This document shows, piece after piece, positions 15,347 through 25,407 of a stretch of DNA of 64,000 bases. A program made the position numbers and the translations under genes. The notes under the pieces were generated by a model. It was not told where the DNA came from. It worked only from the letters and a program-made list of their open reading frames with translations, and made no database searches. How positions within the stretch are numbered: the first letter of the stretch is position 1; the number at the start of each line of letters is the position of its first letter. Source of the stretch: UBA11403 sp963784615 (GTDB lineage: Bacteria; Pseudomonadota; Gammaproteobacteria; Legionellales; Legionellaceae); the NCBI GenBank assembly GCA_963784615.1, contig CAWASG010000001.1, positions 1,178,001 through 1,242,000 on the forward strand, read 5' to 3'.

Positions 15347-16837
15347 ATGAAACAACTCACCGAGCTTCGTTCATGGATTGATTTAAAAAATCATGCACAC
15401 AACATGCAGCTAACGACCTTAAGTGACTTGCATCAACCAGGTACGCCGCGACAACAAACATTCACCTTTTCTGCAAATAACATCTCCATTGACTTGTCTA
15501 ATCAACGAGTAACTGCGCGCTCACTTCAATTATTATTGAAATTAGCCCACGAGCGCAATTTGCGAGAAAAAATTGACGATTTAATGAATGGCAAAAATGT
15601 AAATGCTAATGAAAACCGCCCCGCTCTTCACACTGCGCTTCGAGTTCAAAACGAAGAACCGATTCTGGTCGACGGCCACAATATTATTCCAGACATTCTA
15701 GAAACGCGTGAAAACATGCGTCATTTCAGTGAACAAATTCGTAATGCTCAATGGCTTGGTTATACCGGTAAACCGATTGTTGACATCGTTAACATAGGTA
15801 TTGGCGGATCCGATCTCGGCCCCAAATTTTGCATCAATGCACTTAAAGAATATGTGAATAAAAACCTAGGCTACCATTTTATATCCGATGTCGATCCCAA
15901 TGCCTTTTCAGATACAGTAGAACACCTTAACCCAGAAACCACCCTTTTCATCATTTCATCAAAATCATTTACCACTAAAGAAACCCTATACAATGCAAGA
16001 AAAGCACTGGCTTGGTTAGGAAAAGAAAACATTATCAACAACCACATCATTGCCGTTACTGCAAATAAAGAAAAGGCACGAGCGTTTGGAGCACAGACTA
16101 TTTTCCCAATATGGGACTGGGTCGGTGGGCGCTACTCCGCCTGTTCCGCCATTAATTTAATAACCGCCATTGCCATCGGTTTCGACCAATTTGACCAACT
16201 ACTTTTGGGCGCAAACCGAATGGACAAGCATTTTCGTGACACTGAGTTCAATTCGAACCTCCCCGTCCTTCTCGGCCTGATAGGAATATGGAATATCAAT
16301 TTTTTACATATCCACAACCTACTGATTCTGACTTATTCAAAGTACCTAGAATATTTCGTATCCTATATTCAACAGCTCGATATGGAAAGCAACGGAAAAT
16401 CAATCGACAACCAAGGACGCGCTGTCAATTACAGTACCGGACCAATCGTTTGGGGGGGGCTTGGTAATCAGGCTCAACACAGCTATTACCAATTATTGTG
16501 CCAAGGGACGCATAAGGTTACTTTGGATTTCATCACCCTTAAAACACATGAAGATGAACTTATTCATAACATGTATATGGCAAAGAAAAAAGTACTGACT
16601 CATGGAGTTAATGCGGAAAGTAAACATGAAGAATTTATTCCAGGAAATACCCCCCTAAATCACATTTACTTATCAAATTGCTCTCCTATTACGATTGGCG
16701 AATTGATCGCTTTATATGAGCACAAAATTTATGTGCAAAGTGTGATTTGGGATATTAATTCGTTTGATCAGCCAGGGGTTGATGGAGCGAAGCGGCACGC
16801 AATTGCACCGAACCTTTATCAAGCAGTAATGGAATAA
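15347..16837 (+). CDS. pgi: glucose-6-phosphate isomerase
   Basis: A 496-residue Pgi that interconverts glucose-6-phosphate and fructose-6-phosphate in the cytoplasm and feeds both glycolysis and sugar-nucleotide synthesis. Recognised signatures are GIGGSDLGP, the sugar-phosphate-binding SSKSFTTKET, DWVGGRYS, and the catalytic QLDMESNGK with Glu. The length is about 50 residues less than E. coli Pgi, as in several other bacteria. A run of eight G at 16452-16459 lies inside the conserved VWGGLGNQAQHS segment, so slippage there would frameshift the enzyme. The start ATG follows a weak site (aataatggat). Transcribed away from wbpM. Confidence 0.95.
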   Translation: MKQLTELRSWIDLKNHAHNMQLTTLSDLHQPGTPRQQTFTFSANNISIDLSNQRVTARSLQLLLKLAHERNLREKIDDLMNGKNVNANENRPALHTALRVQNEEPILVDGHNIIPDILETRENMRHFSEQIRNAQWLGYTGKPIVDIVNIGIGGSDLGPKFCINALKEYVNKNLGYHFISDVDPNAFSDTVEHLNPETTLFIISSKSFTTKETLYNARKALAWLGKENIINNHIIAVTANKEKARAFGAQTIFPIWDWVGGRYSACSAINLITAIAIGFDQFDQLLLGANRMDKHFRDTEFNSNLPVLLGLIGIWNINFLHIHNLLILTYSKYLEYFVSYIQQLDMESNGKSIDNQGRAVNYSTGPIVWGGLGNQAQHSYYQLLCQGTHKVTLDFITLKTHEDELIHNMYMAKKKVLTHGVNAESKHEEFIPGNTPLNHIYLSNCSPITIGELIALYEHKIYVQSVIWDINSFDQPGVDGAKRHAIAPNLYQAVME

Positions 16838-16920
16838 TGAATATAGTAAAAAAATAAAATACGATTGCCGACAATAGCTCAACGCAACGCATCAAAATCT
16901 ATTGAGGAACAAAAATAAAT

Positions 16921-18777
16921 ATGAAAATTACCAGTGACAATAGCTCTAATTTTTCATCATCTATTGTTCTTTTTGCCGCATTTATGCTTACCTTGACCAC
17001 GCTCACCTGGCTTCTTATTTATTGTCACTATGGCTTCGACCTTACTGATGAAAGCTTCTACCTTAACTGGATTTCAAGCCCTTGGATTTACAAAGCGTCA
17101 GTAATGCAGTTTGGTTTTATCTATCACCCTCTGCACTTGCTATTTCATGGGGATATCGCTCTTTTGAGACAAAGTAACATTCTTATAATCTATGGACTAA
17201 CGTTAATACTTATTATCGTTGTATTCAGAAGCACTCTCAACGTCGCAAACAGCTCATTCCATTGGCGAACCACCACTATAATAGCCTTAGCCGCAGTTTT
17301 CGCCACCAGCTCACTCATCTATTTCTGCCCCTTTGGATGGCTAGCAACACCCAGCTATAACAGCTTAATATTACAAGCGTTCATACTAGCCAGCATAGGT
17401 GTTTTGTTAGCTGAAAAAACGGTCACAAGAGCAAGTATTACCGGGTGGATCCTTCTGGGAATCGGTGGATGGCTGGCATTCATGGCAAAACCACCCGCTG
17501 CCGGCACACTTGGCATTCTCGTTCTAGCTTACCTCCCATTAGCAGGCAAATTCAACTTACGTCTTTTACTCATATCTGTATTAACAGCCACAGCCCTGTT
17601 AATTGCGTTTGCCTTAACCATTGATGGCTCTATTTTCGTCTTTATTGAAAGAATCAAACATGGTATTACTGATTTAAGACTACTGGTAGATGGACAGTTA
17701 TTGCGGCTAGATAATTTTATTCTGCAACCAAGCGAAAAAGTTTTAATGGCTACATTGGCTATTAGCATAAGCACCCTCACGCTACTTAACACTTCTCAAA
17801 AAAAATTATCGAAGAGAATTAACAATAGCGTATTGCTAGCAGTAACAATAATCGGCTTTATGGTTATTTTTAACTTGATTCACTTACCCATAAATAGACA
17901 TACTTTTTTAGAACTGCAAATTTTGGCCATACCGTTGAGCGCGCTAATCGTCATTTGTATGTTTAAAATTACCAGCATAGTTTACAATACATCACGCCAT
18001 AATTGGATAACAGCTTTGTTTTTTCTATTATTGCCGTATGCTTCTGCTATCGGTACCGGAAACAATTATTGGCTTCAAAGTCAACTCGCAAGTGTTTTCT
18101 GGGTCATTGCAGGGCTAATCATCATAATGCCAGCTATTTCAAGCAAGACTGGTTGGCAGATACTTCTCCCTGCAGCAATCGGCTCACAACTAATTACAAT
18201 CGCACTATTACAGAGCGCCATTGAATTTCCTTATCGCCAACCTCAATCACTTCCGCGATACAATAACAACGCCTCGATTGGAGTAAGCCGATCAAACATT
18301 TTGCTCACAAAAGATTGGGCCTCCGACTTAATCAATGCGACCAAGTCGGCCGAACTAAATGGGTTTAAATCAAACACGCCGATGATAGACTTGACAGGTT
18401 TATCCGCCGGATTAGTTTATGCAATAGGTGGAAAACCGATCGGACAACCGTGGATGATGGGAGGGTACGCTGGTAGTGCTCAATTTGCCATTGCTGCACT
18501 AAATCGAGTTAATTGCAACGAAATCGCAGAAGCATGGATCATTTTGGAGCCTGAAAATACTAGACACATTTCATCACAAATTTTAGAAAATTTTGGCATC
18601 AATGTAGATAGGGATTATCGTGTCGTTGCCGAACTAAATGTACCCGCTGAGCTGACGAACAATAAACGTAAACCGCTGTTATTAAAACCTAACCGTTTAC
18701 ATCAAAAAGCAAACAAATCCTGTGAAAATAGCAAACTAAAACAACTTCCGCTGAAACAAACAACAACTATTAAATAG
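16921..18777 (+). CDS. polytopic membrane protein, GT-C glycosyltransferase-like
   Basis: A 618-residue protein with about ten or more hydrophobic segments. The first periplasmic loop, HYGFDLTDESFYLNW (about residues 37-51), carries acidic residues right after the first membrane segment, as in GT-C transferases that use polyprenyl-linked sugars. A soluble C-terminal part (from about residue 440) contains GLVYAIGGKPIGQPW and is likely periplasmic. I cannot name the acceptor. The neighbouring GtrA and GtrB-like genes suggest it could be a serotype-converting transferase of GtrC type (inference). The gene lies 83 bp after pgi on the same strand. Confidence 0.7.
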   Translation: MKITSDNSSNFSSSIVLFAAFMLTLTTLTWLLIYCHYGFDLTDESFYLNWISSPWIYKASVMQFGFIYHPLHLLFHGDIALLRQSNILIIYGLTLILIIVVFRSTLNVANSSFHWRTTTIIALAAVFATSSLIYFCPFGWLATPSYNSLILQAFILASIGVLLAEKTVTRASITGWILLGIGGWLAFMAKPPAAGTLGILVLAYLPLAGKFNLRLLLISVLTATALLIAFALTIDGSIFVFIERIKHGITDLRLLVDGQLLRLDNFILQPSEKVLMATLAISISTLTLLNTSQKKLSKRINNSVLLAVTIIGFMVIFNLIHLPINRHTFLELQILAIPLSALIVICMFKITSIVYNTSRHNWITALFFLLLPYASAIGTGNNYWLQSQLASVFWVIAGLIIIMPAISSKTGWQILLPAAIGSQLITIALLQSAIEFPYRQPQSLPRYNNNASIGVSRSNILLTKDWASDLINATKSAELNGFKSNTPMIDLTGLSAGLVYAIGGKPIGQPWMMGGYAGSAQFAIAALNRVNCNEIAEAWIILEPENTRHISSQILENFGINVDRDYRVVAELNVPAELTNNKRKPLLLKPNRLHQKANKSCENSKLKQLPLKQTTTIK

Positions 18778-18854
18778 CCTTTTACGACCTGACTTTCAGC
18801 GGGAATCAAAAAAAATGTTCAACTCTAAAATAAGTTGCTTCTTATTTATTTCAG

Positions 18855-19427
18855 CTAAATAAGACATTTGTCATACTCTTCAAAAAATTTTTTCTCTAAA
18901 TCTAGCAAATCCTTTTCCCTTTCTTTCATCCGTTTCGCTGGCACTCCTGTATAAATACCCCATGGTTCTGTACTTTTCGTGACGAGGGTCATACTACCAA
19001 TTGAACAACCCTCGGCAACTTCCACTCCGGGCAAAATCACTGAATTTGCGCCGATAATAACGTGTCGTCCAATAGTAACTAACCTCTTTTTCTCAAACTT
19101 AAATTCAGTTGGAATACACGGACTGGTCAAAGATCTGCCGCTATAATCACTTGACTGACTAAAAACTTGAGAGGCATAAGAGATAACGGCAAACTCTTTT
19201 ATATTAAGACCTGTATCTCCACCCGCGATTAAACAAAAAGGCGCTATATAAGTAAAACGTTCAAAGCATATTTTTCCTGAAATAACAGAAAAATCATCTA
19301 TCCGACAGTGATCACCAATTTCCATTTGATCAGCATTGTAAATGCTTGCTTTGTCGCTGATTTTTACATTTTCACCCAACCGCTTAAAGCCCATCATATT
19401 CAACTGTGTACTCGATAAATAAGCCAT
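18855..19427 (-). CDS. hexapeptide-repeat acyltransferase (WcaF/LbH type)
   Basis: A 190-residue left-handed beta-helix transferase. Imperfect hexapeptide repeats are visible from about residue 33 (MEIGDHCRIDDFSVISG), and the clearest stretch is TIGRHVIIGANSVILPGVEV near 115-135. The C-terminal TGVPAKRMKER is typical of sugar O- or N-acetyltransferases. It probably acetylates a sugar of the surface glycan. It is convergent with the gene at 16921 and divergent from the one at 19673. It could supply the N-acetylation step missing from the dTDP-Fuc4N pathway at 24.2-27.4 kb, but an O-acetyltransferase is equally possible. Confidence 0.82.
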   Translation of the reverse strand: MAYLSSTQLNMMGFKRLGENVKISDKASIYNADQMEIGDHCRIDDFSVISGKICFERFTYIAPFCLIAGGDTGLNIKEFAVISYASQVFSQSSDYSGRSLTSPCIPTEFKFEKKRLVTIGRHVIIGANSVILPGVEVAEGCSIGSMTLVTKSTEPWGIYTGVPAKRMKEREKDLLDLEKKFFEEYDKCLI

Positions 19428-19672
19428 TATTGGGCTCCTTCAAATATTTAAAAAAATCTACGAAAAATAACACAACTATTAGATAAACGTTTGGACGAAA
19501 CAAAATCATAGATTGTATTTTTACAAATCTTAACATAGCATACGAATCAAAAAAATAACTGATAACGCGTCTTTAAAACATTACAACACATAAAGCCTTT
19601 TATTGCTTGATCAAGCCCAGTAAAAAACAAGGCAGGCATAGTATTAATGTAGGACGATCATGGAGACACTTA

Positions 19673-21700
19673 ATGGCTATACTCAACATATTAACACTTC
19701 GCGCGCTTGCCGCCAGAAACTATGCGTTTTTGTCATTTTCAGTGGCTTTTGTGGTTTTTTTGCCTACATTTTTTATTTATTTCTTTGGTGCTCCGGCAAC
19801 CGATAGCGTTAAATTTTGTTTTTATGTACTTATCTATCACGGTCTCAACGGATTTCTAGCTCTTTCTTTTTTTAAACAAAAAATTACAGGGAATCTTAAA
19901 GTACCATTCATTTTATTAACGGGCGTTTCGTATAATATTCTAACTTTTTTCATCTTGAGTCTATTTCATTGGCAATCATATACTTTTTTGAATATTTTGC
20001 CATTACTAGGTTTGGTTGTTTTTTATAAGACACCATTGCTCGAAGCTCAATCGGAAGATGGTAGTTCCTTTGTTAAAAATATATTTAATATATTTCTATT
20101 ACTCATCCCCTTATTTATTGCACTCCTCGCCTTTTGTTTGCAAGAAACGCCAAATAATCATTTTTTCTTTCAAGGGGCTATAGCAAACTCAGTGGCTCAT
20201 AACCAATACCCATATCATTGGCACACATTTCCTGAAGTACCCCTCTTTTACAATTATGGTTACCACCTTGACATGGCTTCCAACCTATTACTCACTTCAA
20301 TTCCCATGGAGCAGCTTTCAACTAGATTCTACCCCTCTTACACATTTTTTCTATTAATGCTTACCGTATATTCTTTTTGCAAGGCGTATTTAAAGGGAGG
20401 GAGCATTACGGGATGGCTTGCGATTGCTTGTAGCTTTTGTGTCGTTGGATTTTTTTCATACAGCACCACGTTGTTTCTTAATGCATTACCATCATCTCTT
20501 ACTTTGGTTGGCTCATCAACATTAGCACTTTCTTTATTCTTTGTTATAGTTGATCGAATTTACAACTTTATTAACACTGAGGAACTCTGCGCCTTAGATT
20601 ATATTTTTGTTATCATGCTATTTTTTGTTGCGGCTGCCTCTCGATCTGCTTTACCCGTTGTCCTGTTGGGAGGAATGGGGCTTTTTTTAATCAGCGAATT
20701 TTTCAAAAAATTCGAAATAAGGTCTCTTTTGCCTCTCATTTTTCTGACAACTGCATTGACGATGGTTTTTATAATAACGCTTATAATTGTATATGGCATT
20801 CTTACACCCTACTCAGCCACAGGATTTATGTCTTTTTTCGTACAAAATACTATTTTTGCTTTTGGGGAGGAACCTCTCTGGTTATTGCGCCTCCGCAGCC
20901 ATTTAGTAAACTATGGATCTTTGGGGCACTCTATTGAGGCAATGTTGCACATATTATTTATCTCCGGGTATCTTGTGGTTGGATTTTATTATCAAATTTA
21001 TAAGTGGTTTATAGAAAAACCAAATAAATTAGAACTCCTTTTAATTTATTGTTGCATAACAGGATTAGTTGTTTGGAATTTTACAACAGCACCTGGTGGC
21101 AGTCATTATACTTTTCTCCACTATTCCCAACTTATTTGCGGCATTTTTGCAGCCAATGGAACTTACTTGCTGTTTAGAGACACTTTTCAAAAAAGAAGTA
21201 CAATTTTATGGTTATTATCTGGATTAAGTCTTTTGACATTCAGTGTCAAAAGCTATGAGCTCTACAATGAAATATGGTATAGAGGACACTTGCAAACCTC
21301 GTCATTTCAAAAACCCCCTATATTTCATATGTTTCCCAAGGAGTTATTGGTCAAAATTTCTTCTATCCCTGAAAAAAATCATAATGTTGTTTTTCTGCTC
21401 CTCTCAACAAGATATGGTGACGATAAGACCTCCAATGTTATGTCAATAATTCTAAGAGCAATACCCGTATATAACGAATCCAACATCAAATATTTGCTGA
21501 CTTATTTCACACATTTTCCACTCAGCGAAAGAAAAATTGAAATTAACAACCAAATTATTCAATTCAAAACCCTGAATGACCAGGTTGTAAATAATTTCAG
21601 AAGTCTCTTTCCTGGAAAAAAACTTATTTTTCTTGTCGATAAACAACAGTTAGGACCACTGCAGCAGTATAAAGATGCCCAGGTCATAACAACTGATTAA
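19673..21700 (+). CDS. large polytopic membrane protein, possible GT-C transferase
   Basis: From the ATG at 19673 (ggag at 19662-19665) the product has 675 residues; a longer frame begins at a TTG at 19607 but lacks a ribosome site. About twelve hydrophobic segments are visible. An extracytoplasmic loop with HFFFQGAIANSVAHNQYPY, then YNYGYHLDM, resembles the first or second loops of bacterial GT-C enzymes. The C-terminal 110 residues are soluble. No close family is recognised. The adjoining GtrB/GtrA operon suggests a role in transferring a lipid-linked sugar in the periplasm. Confidence 0.65.
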   Translation: MAILNILTLRALAARNYAFLSFSVAFVVFLPTFFIYFFGAPATDSVKFCFYVLIYHGLNGFLALSFFKQKITGNLKVPFILLTGVSYNILTFFILSLFHWQSYTFLNILPLLGLVVFYKTPLLEAQSEDGSSFVKNIFNIFLLLIPLFIALLAFCLQETPNNHFFFQGAIANSVAHNQYPYHWHTFPEVPLFYNYGYHLDMASNLLLTSIPMEQLSTRFYPSYTFFLLMLTVYSFCKAYLKGGSITGWLAIACSFCVVGFFSYSTTLFLNALPSSLTLVGSSTLALSLFFVIVDRIYNFINTEELCALDYIFVIMLFFVAAASRSALPVVLLGGMGLFLISEFFKKFEIRSLLPLIFLTTALTMVFIITLIIVYGILTPYSATGFMSFFVQNTIFAFGEEPLWLLRLRSHLVNYGSLGHSIEAMLHILFISGYLVVGFYYQIYKWFIEKPNKLELLLIYCCITGLVVWNFTTAPGGSHYTFLHYSQLICGIFAANGTYLLFRDTFQKRSTILWLLSGLSLLTFSVKSYELYNEIWYRGHLQTSSFQKPPIFHMFPKELLVKISSIPEKNHNVVFLLLSTRYGDDKTSNVMSIILRAIPVYNESNIKYLLTYFTHFPLSERKIEINNQIIQFKTLNDQVVNNFRSLFPGKKLIFLVDKQQLGPLQQYKDAQVITTD

Positions 21701-21722
21701 ATGGCTCTAGTATATCTGCCTA

Positions 21723-21761
21723 GTGGGACGAGGAATAACTGAGGATATTTCTCATTCCCAC
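21723..21761. terminator. weak hairpin after the 19673 gene
   Basis: gtgggacgag and ctcattcccac form an imperfect stem. Only short T runs follow. It may end the upstream transcript. Confidence 0.3.
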
Positions 21762-21877
21762 AACATATTTTATTTATACGCTACTGTGAATTTTCATTAC
21801 AAAGTTTTATACTCTTCTCGTACCAAACCAAATGAGAAAACAAAAGTGCAATAATGCATAACATCAAAAACCAATAG

Positions 21878-21906
21878 TTGACACATGAGTAATCAGACTA
21901 TTTTAT
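21878..21906 (+). promoter_or_regulatory. sigma70-like promoter of the gtrB-like operon
   Basis: A consensus TTGACA at 21878-21883 and TTTTAT at 21901-21906 are separated by 17 bp. Transcription would start only about 8 bases before the TTG start codon at 21921, giving a very short leader. Confidence 0.55.
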
Positions 21907-21920
21907 GGATAAACTGAATT

Positions 21921-22871
21921 TTGAAACTTTCAATCGTTGCCACACTTTATAATTCGGCCCCTCACATCAATGCATTTTGTGAGCGAGCGGAATCCGCTGC
22001 AAAAAAAATAACTGAGAATAACTATGAAATTATCTTAGTCAATGATGGATCACCTGATGACAGTTTGCAAATAGCTTTAAACCTGATGGAAACAAACCCT
22101 CATATTATTGTCATAGACCTTTCTCGTAACTTTGGGCATCACAAAGCAATAATGACAGGCCTAATGCATGCGCAAGGAGAATATGTTTTCTTAATTGATA
22201 GTGACCTGGAAGAAGAGCCTGAATGGTTAATCCCTTTCTTCAAACAAATGGATACCGAAAAGTGTGACGTTGTATATGGAATTCAAAAGAAACGCAAAGG
22301 CGGTTTTTTTGAACGCATCAGCGGCGAATGGTTTTATCGTATTTTTCGTCTGTTAACCGACATCAATTTGCCATCTAATCTCATCATCACCCGCCTAATG
22401 ACTCGACAATATGTCCACGCCTTATTGCAGCATGAAGAGCGTGAGGTATTCATCCCTGGGCTGTGGCACATTACTGGTTTCCAACAACACCCACAATATG
22501 TGAAAAAACACAATTCCAGTGAAACCACCTACACACTACGACGTAAAATTGCATTGTTTGTAAACGCCATCACTTCATTTAGCAACACCCCGCTCATCAG
22601 CATTTTTTATGTGGGCGTTTTTATTTTGGTTTTTGCCGGCATTTACACTGGCTGCTTAATTATAAACCGATTACTTTTTCACACGATACTCAATGGCTGG
22701 ACATCTATTATGGCATCAGTTTGGCTACTAGGTGGATTAATTATTTCCTTTATAGGGATAATCGGCATTTATTTATCTAAGGTTTTCTCAGAAATTAAAA
22801 GACGACCTTACACCATTGTTCGTCAAATATATAAAAGCTCGCCTATCATTTTAGATGAGCATCATGGGTAA
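21921..22871 (+). CDS. GT2 glycosyltransferase, GtrB/ArnC-like (polyprenyl-phosphate sugar transferase)
   Basis: A 316-residue protein starting at TTG (MKLSIVATLYNSAP). It has a GT-A fold with NDGSPDDS near residue 42, LSRNFGHHKA, the metal-binding IDSDLEEEPEW, and two C-terminal membrane segments (about 225-250 and 260-290). This is the architecture of GtrB, ArnC and DPM1-like enzymes, which attach a nucleotide sugar to undecaprenyl phosphate on the cytoplasmic face. It heads a plus-strand operon with GtrA, a methyltransferase, wecE, rmlB and rmlA. Its donor could therefore be the dTDP-sugar made by those genes (inference). Confidence 0.88.
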   Translation: MKLSIVATLYNSAPHINAFCERAESAAKKITENNYEIILVNDGSPDDSLQIALNLMETNPHIIVIDLSRNFGHHKAIMTGLMHAQGEYVFLIDSDLEEEPEWLIPFFKQMDTEKCDVVYGIQKKRKGGFFERISGEWFYRIFRLLTDINLPSNLIITRLMTRQYVHALLQHEEREVFIPGLWHITGFQQHPQYVKKHNSSETTYTLRRKIALFVNAITSFSNTPLISIFYVGVFILVFAGIYTGCLIINRLLFHTILNGWTSIMASVWLLGGLIISFIGIIGIYLSKVFSEIKRRPYTIVRQIYKSSPIILDEHHG

Positions 22872-22922
22872 TTTATTATTTAAAAATTTAGCCCATATAA
22901 CCATATTAGAACAGGCTCAAAA

Positions 22923-23333
22923 ATGATAACGCCAACATTTTCCGCGTTGCCAAACACTATCCGATATAGTTTAGTTGGGATAATCAACAATGTATTTGTT
23001 TATTTGGTATATGTATTCATCACTTATTTCTGGCTTAATCCGAAGTTAGCGATCACACTTTTTTATCCCATAGGAGCGGTTACCGCTTATTTGGGACACA
23101 TGAAATACTCTTTTGCATATCAAGGAAAAAACGCCAGCACAATACTACGCTATATACTTGCATATTTTTTTGGATATGTTCTCAATTTGATTATGTTGTT
23201 TATCCTGTCCGATACATTTAATTTACCTCACCAAGCCGTTCAAGCATTAGCGATCCCTGTGGTAGCTTGCATTTTATTCCTGATGTTAAAATATTTTGTT
23301 TTTCCATCTTCTGAAACTGGAGACAAAACATGA
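22923..23333 (+). CDS. GtrA-family membrane protein (lipid-linked sugar flippase)
   Basis: A 136-residue protein with four predicted membrane segments and the GtrA-family opening RYSLVGIINNVFVYLVYV. GtrA proteins are thought to flip undecaprenyl-phosphate-linked monosaccharides made by GtrB to the periplasm. It is placed directly after the GtrB-like gene and overlaps the next gene by an ATGA junction, so the pair is co-translated with the methyltransferase. The sequence is complete and of usual length. Confidence 0.88.
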   Translation: MITPTFSALPNTIRYSLVGIINNVFVYLVYVFITYFWLNPKLAITLFYPIGAVTAYLGHMKYSFAYQGKNASTILRYILAYFFGYVLNLIMLFILSDTFNLPHQAVQALAIPVVACILFLMLKYFVFPSSETGDKT

Positions 23334-24226
23334 AGCAATGTTTAACCTGTAATCGCGCCTTCCCTTCGTCAGAAAGCACCTGTATCACTTGCAAAGAGAC
23401 CTTTGAAACCATCGAAGGCTTCCCTGCTTATGCGCCTTCATATGCTCAAGAGGGCTTGGGTTTTAAATCAAGCTATTTTTCTGAATTAGCTGCTCTGGAA
23501 GCCAAAAATTTTTGGTTCCGCGCGCGCAATCGCTTAATTATTTGGGCACTAGGGCACTATTGCCCAGCCCTTCAATCTTTTCTTGAAATAGGTTGTGGAA
23601 CAGGATACGTTTTGGCCGGTATAGCAAAATCTTATCCAAATGTTCTTTTACAAGGCAGCGATCTTTTTACCAAGGGACTAACGTTTGCTGCCAGCAGACT
23701 GCCCTCCGTTCACCTGATGCAAATGGATGCTCGATACATTCCGTTCGTCAATGAATTTGACTGTATTGGTACGTTTGACGTTTTGGAGCACATTAAAGAG
23801 GACTGCACTGTACTCGCGCAGATTCATCAAGCTTTAAAACCAGGAGGAATACTCATTGCGACCGTACCACAGCACCGTTGGTTATGGAGCCCTGTTGATG
23901 AGTATGCTTGCCATGTACGCCGTTACACGGCTCACGAACTACATAACAAACTCAAAGAAGCTGGATTTGAAACGATTCGCAGTACTTCTTTTGTGACAAG
24001 TTTACTCCCTCCCATGTTTATTTCACGCATTATTCAAAAAATTTCTAAAAATGCAAACCCTGATACTGGCCTTAATATCTCCCCTTGGCTTAATTTTATT
24101 TTTGAAAAACTAATCAATGCAGAGATTAAATTAATTAAAAAAAACATCAATTTCCCTTTTGGTGGATCACGACTTGTCGTTGCTCGTAAATTAGATTCAT
24201 CCACGTTCAATCGAAATGTAAAATAA
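23330..24226 (+). CDS. SAM-dependent methyltransferase with N-terminal Cys pairs
   Basis: A 298-residue class I methyltransferase. Motif I is LEIGCGTGYVL near residue 85, followed by DVLEHI and the KPGGILIATVP strand. The N-terminal 25 residues hold two CxxC pairs (CLTCNRAF and CITCKETF), a possible zinc ribbon. It overlaps gtrA by 4 bp (ATGA) and precedes wecE by 14 bp. It probably methylates the sugar built by this operon or a lipid-linked intermediate; the acceptor cannot be read from sequence. The methyltransferase motifs are intact. Confidence 0.85.
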   Translation: MKQCLTCNRAFPSSESTCITCKETFETIEGFPAYAPSYAQEGLGFKSSYFSELAALEAKNFWFRARNRLIIWALGHYCPALQSFLEIGCGTGYVLAGIAKSYPNVLLQGSDLFTKGLTFAASRLPSVHLMQMDARYIPFVNEFDCIGTFDVLEHIKEDCTVLAQIHQALKPGGILIATVPQHRWLWSPVDEYACHVRRYTAHELHNKLKEAGFETIRSTSFVTSLLPPMFISRIIQKISKNANPDTGLNISPWLNFIFEKLINAEIKLIKKNINFPFGGSRLVVARKLDSSTFNRNVK

Positions 24227-24240
24227 TAGGTGCTTTCCAA

Positions 24241-25392
24241 ATGCAAGATACAACAATTCCTTTCAACCGCCCATATTTGACCGGCCAAGAATTAAATTAC
24301 ATCGCCGCGACTCAAACCAATAAAAAATTATCCGGTGATGGTCATTTTACCAAGCAATGTCATACTTGGTTCGAAGAGCGGATTAACCATTCTACAGTGC
24401 TACTAACTAATTCCTGTACTGCTGCACTTGAAATGGCGGCTTTATTACTAGATATCAAACCCGGCGATGAAATCATCATGCCCTCCTATACCTTTGTATC
24501 AACAGCAAATGCATTTGTTATACGAGGAGCCATACCGGTATTTATTGATATCCGTGAAGATACACTCAATATCAATGAACGTCTTATTGAAACAGCCATT
24601 ACCTCACGAACAAAAGCCATTGTTCCCGTACATTATGCAGGCGTTGGGTGCGAGATGGATGCTATCATGGATATTGCAAAACAATACGAACTAAGTGTTG
24701 TTGAAGATGCTGCTCAAGGAGTGATGGCGAGTTATAAAGGGAAAGTATTAGGCGGTATTGGTGACTTTGGCACTTACAGCTTCCATGAAACCAAAAACAT
24801 TATCTCGGGTGAAGGCGGAGCTCTACTGGTCAACAATCCCTCTCTTGCCGAGCAAGCTGAAATCATTCGTGAAAAAGGGACTAATCGTAGTCGCTTTCTT
24901 CGTGGAGAGGTCGATAAGTACACATGGTGTGACGTAGGCTCATCCTATTTACCTAGCGACATGCTCGCGGCCTTTCTGTGGGCTCAACTTCAAGAAGCTG
25001 AAGAAATCACCCAAAATCGCCTTGCGATTTGGAATTATTATCATAAACAGCTTTTATCGCTTGAAGCCTCTGGCTACATACGTCGCCCCATTATCCCGAA
25101 AGACTGCCAACATAACGCGCATATGTACTATGTATTATTATCTCCAGAGATTGACCGTCAAAAGATATTGGATGATTTAAAACTAAATGGCATTTACACC
25201 GTCTCTCACTACGTTCCTTTGCACTCATCCCCTGGCGGGATCCGTTATGGTAAAACTCATGGCGATTTATCCTTGACGGATTCACTATCAGAGAGAATAA
25301 TCAGGCTGCCACTATGGATTGGGCTTAGCCATCATCAACTCGACAGCGTGGTTAAGCACCTAGAATCTGCAATTATAAAAAATATTAGATAA
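24241..25392 (+). CDS. wecE: dTDP-4-amino-4,6-dideoxygalactose transaminase
   Basis: A 383-residue PLP enzyme of the DegT/DnrJ/EryC1/StrS family, very similar to E. coli WecE throughout (SCTAALEMAALLLDIKPGDE, HYAGVGCEMDAIM, EDAAQGVMASYKG). The PLP lysine is in SFHETKN near residue 185. It converts dTDP-4-keto-6-deoxyglucose plus glutamate to dTDP-Fuc4N. rmlB and rmlA, which supply the substrate, follow at once (15 and 36 bp spacing). A WecD-type N-acetyltransferase is not adjacent. The similarity is closer to WecE than to other StrS-family enzymes such as WbpE at 47.9 kb. Confidence 0.93.
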   Translation: MQDTTIPFNRPYLTGQELNYIAATQTNKKLSGDGHFTKQCHTWFEERINHSTVLLTNSCTAALEMAALLLDIKPGDEIIMPSYTFVSTANAFVIRGAIPVFIDIREDTLNINERLIETAITSRTKAIVPVHYAGVGCEMDAIMDIAKQYELSVVEDAAQGVMASYKGKVLGGIGDFGTYSFHETKNIISGEGGALLVNNPSLAEQAEIIREKGTNRSRFLRGEVDKYTWCDVGSSYLPSDMLAAFLWAQLQEAEEITQNRLAIWNYYHKQLLSLEASGYIRRPIIPKDCQHNAHMYYVLLSPEIDRQKILDDLKLNGIYTVSHYVPLHSSPGGIRYGKTHGDLSLTDSLSERIIRLPLWIGLSHHQLDSVVKHLESAIIKNIR

Positions 25393-25407
25393 GGTAATCA
25401 ACTGAAC

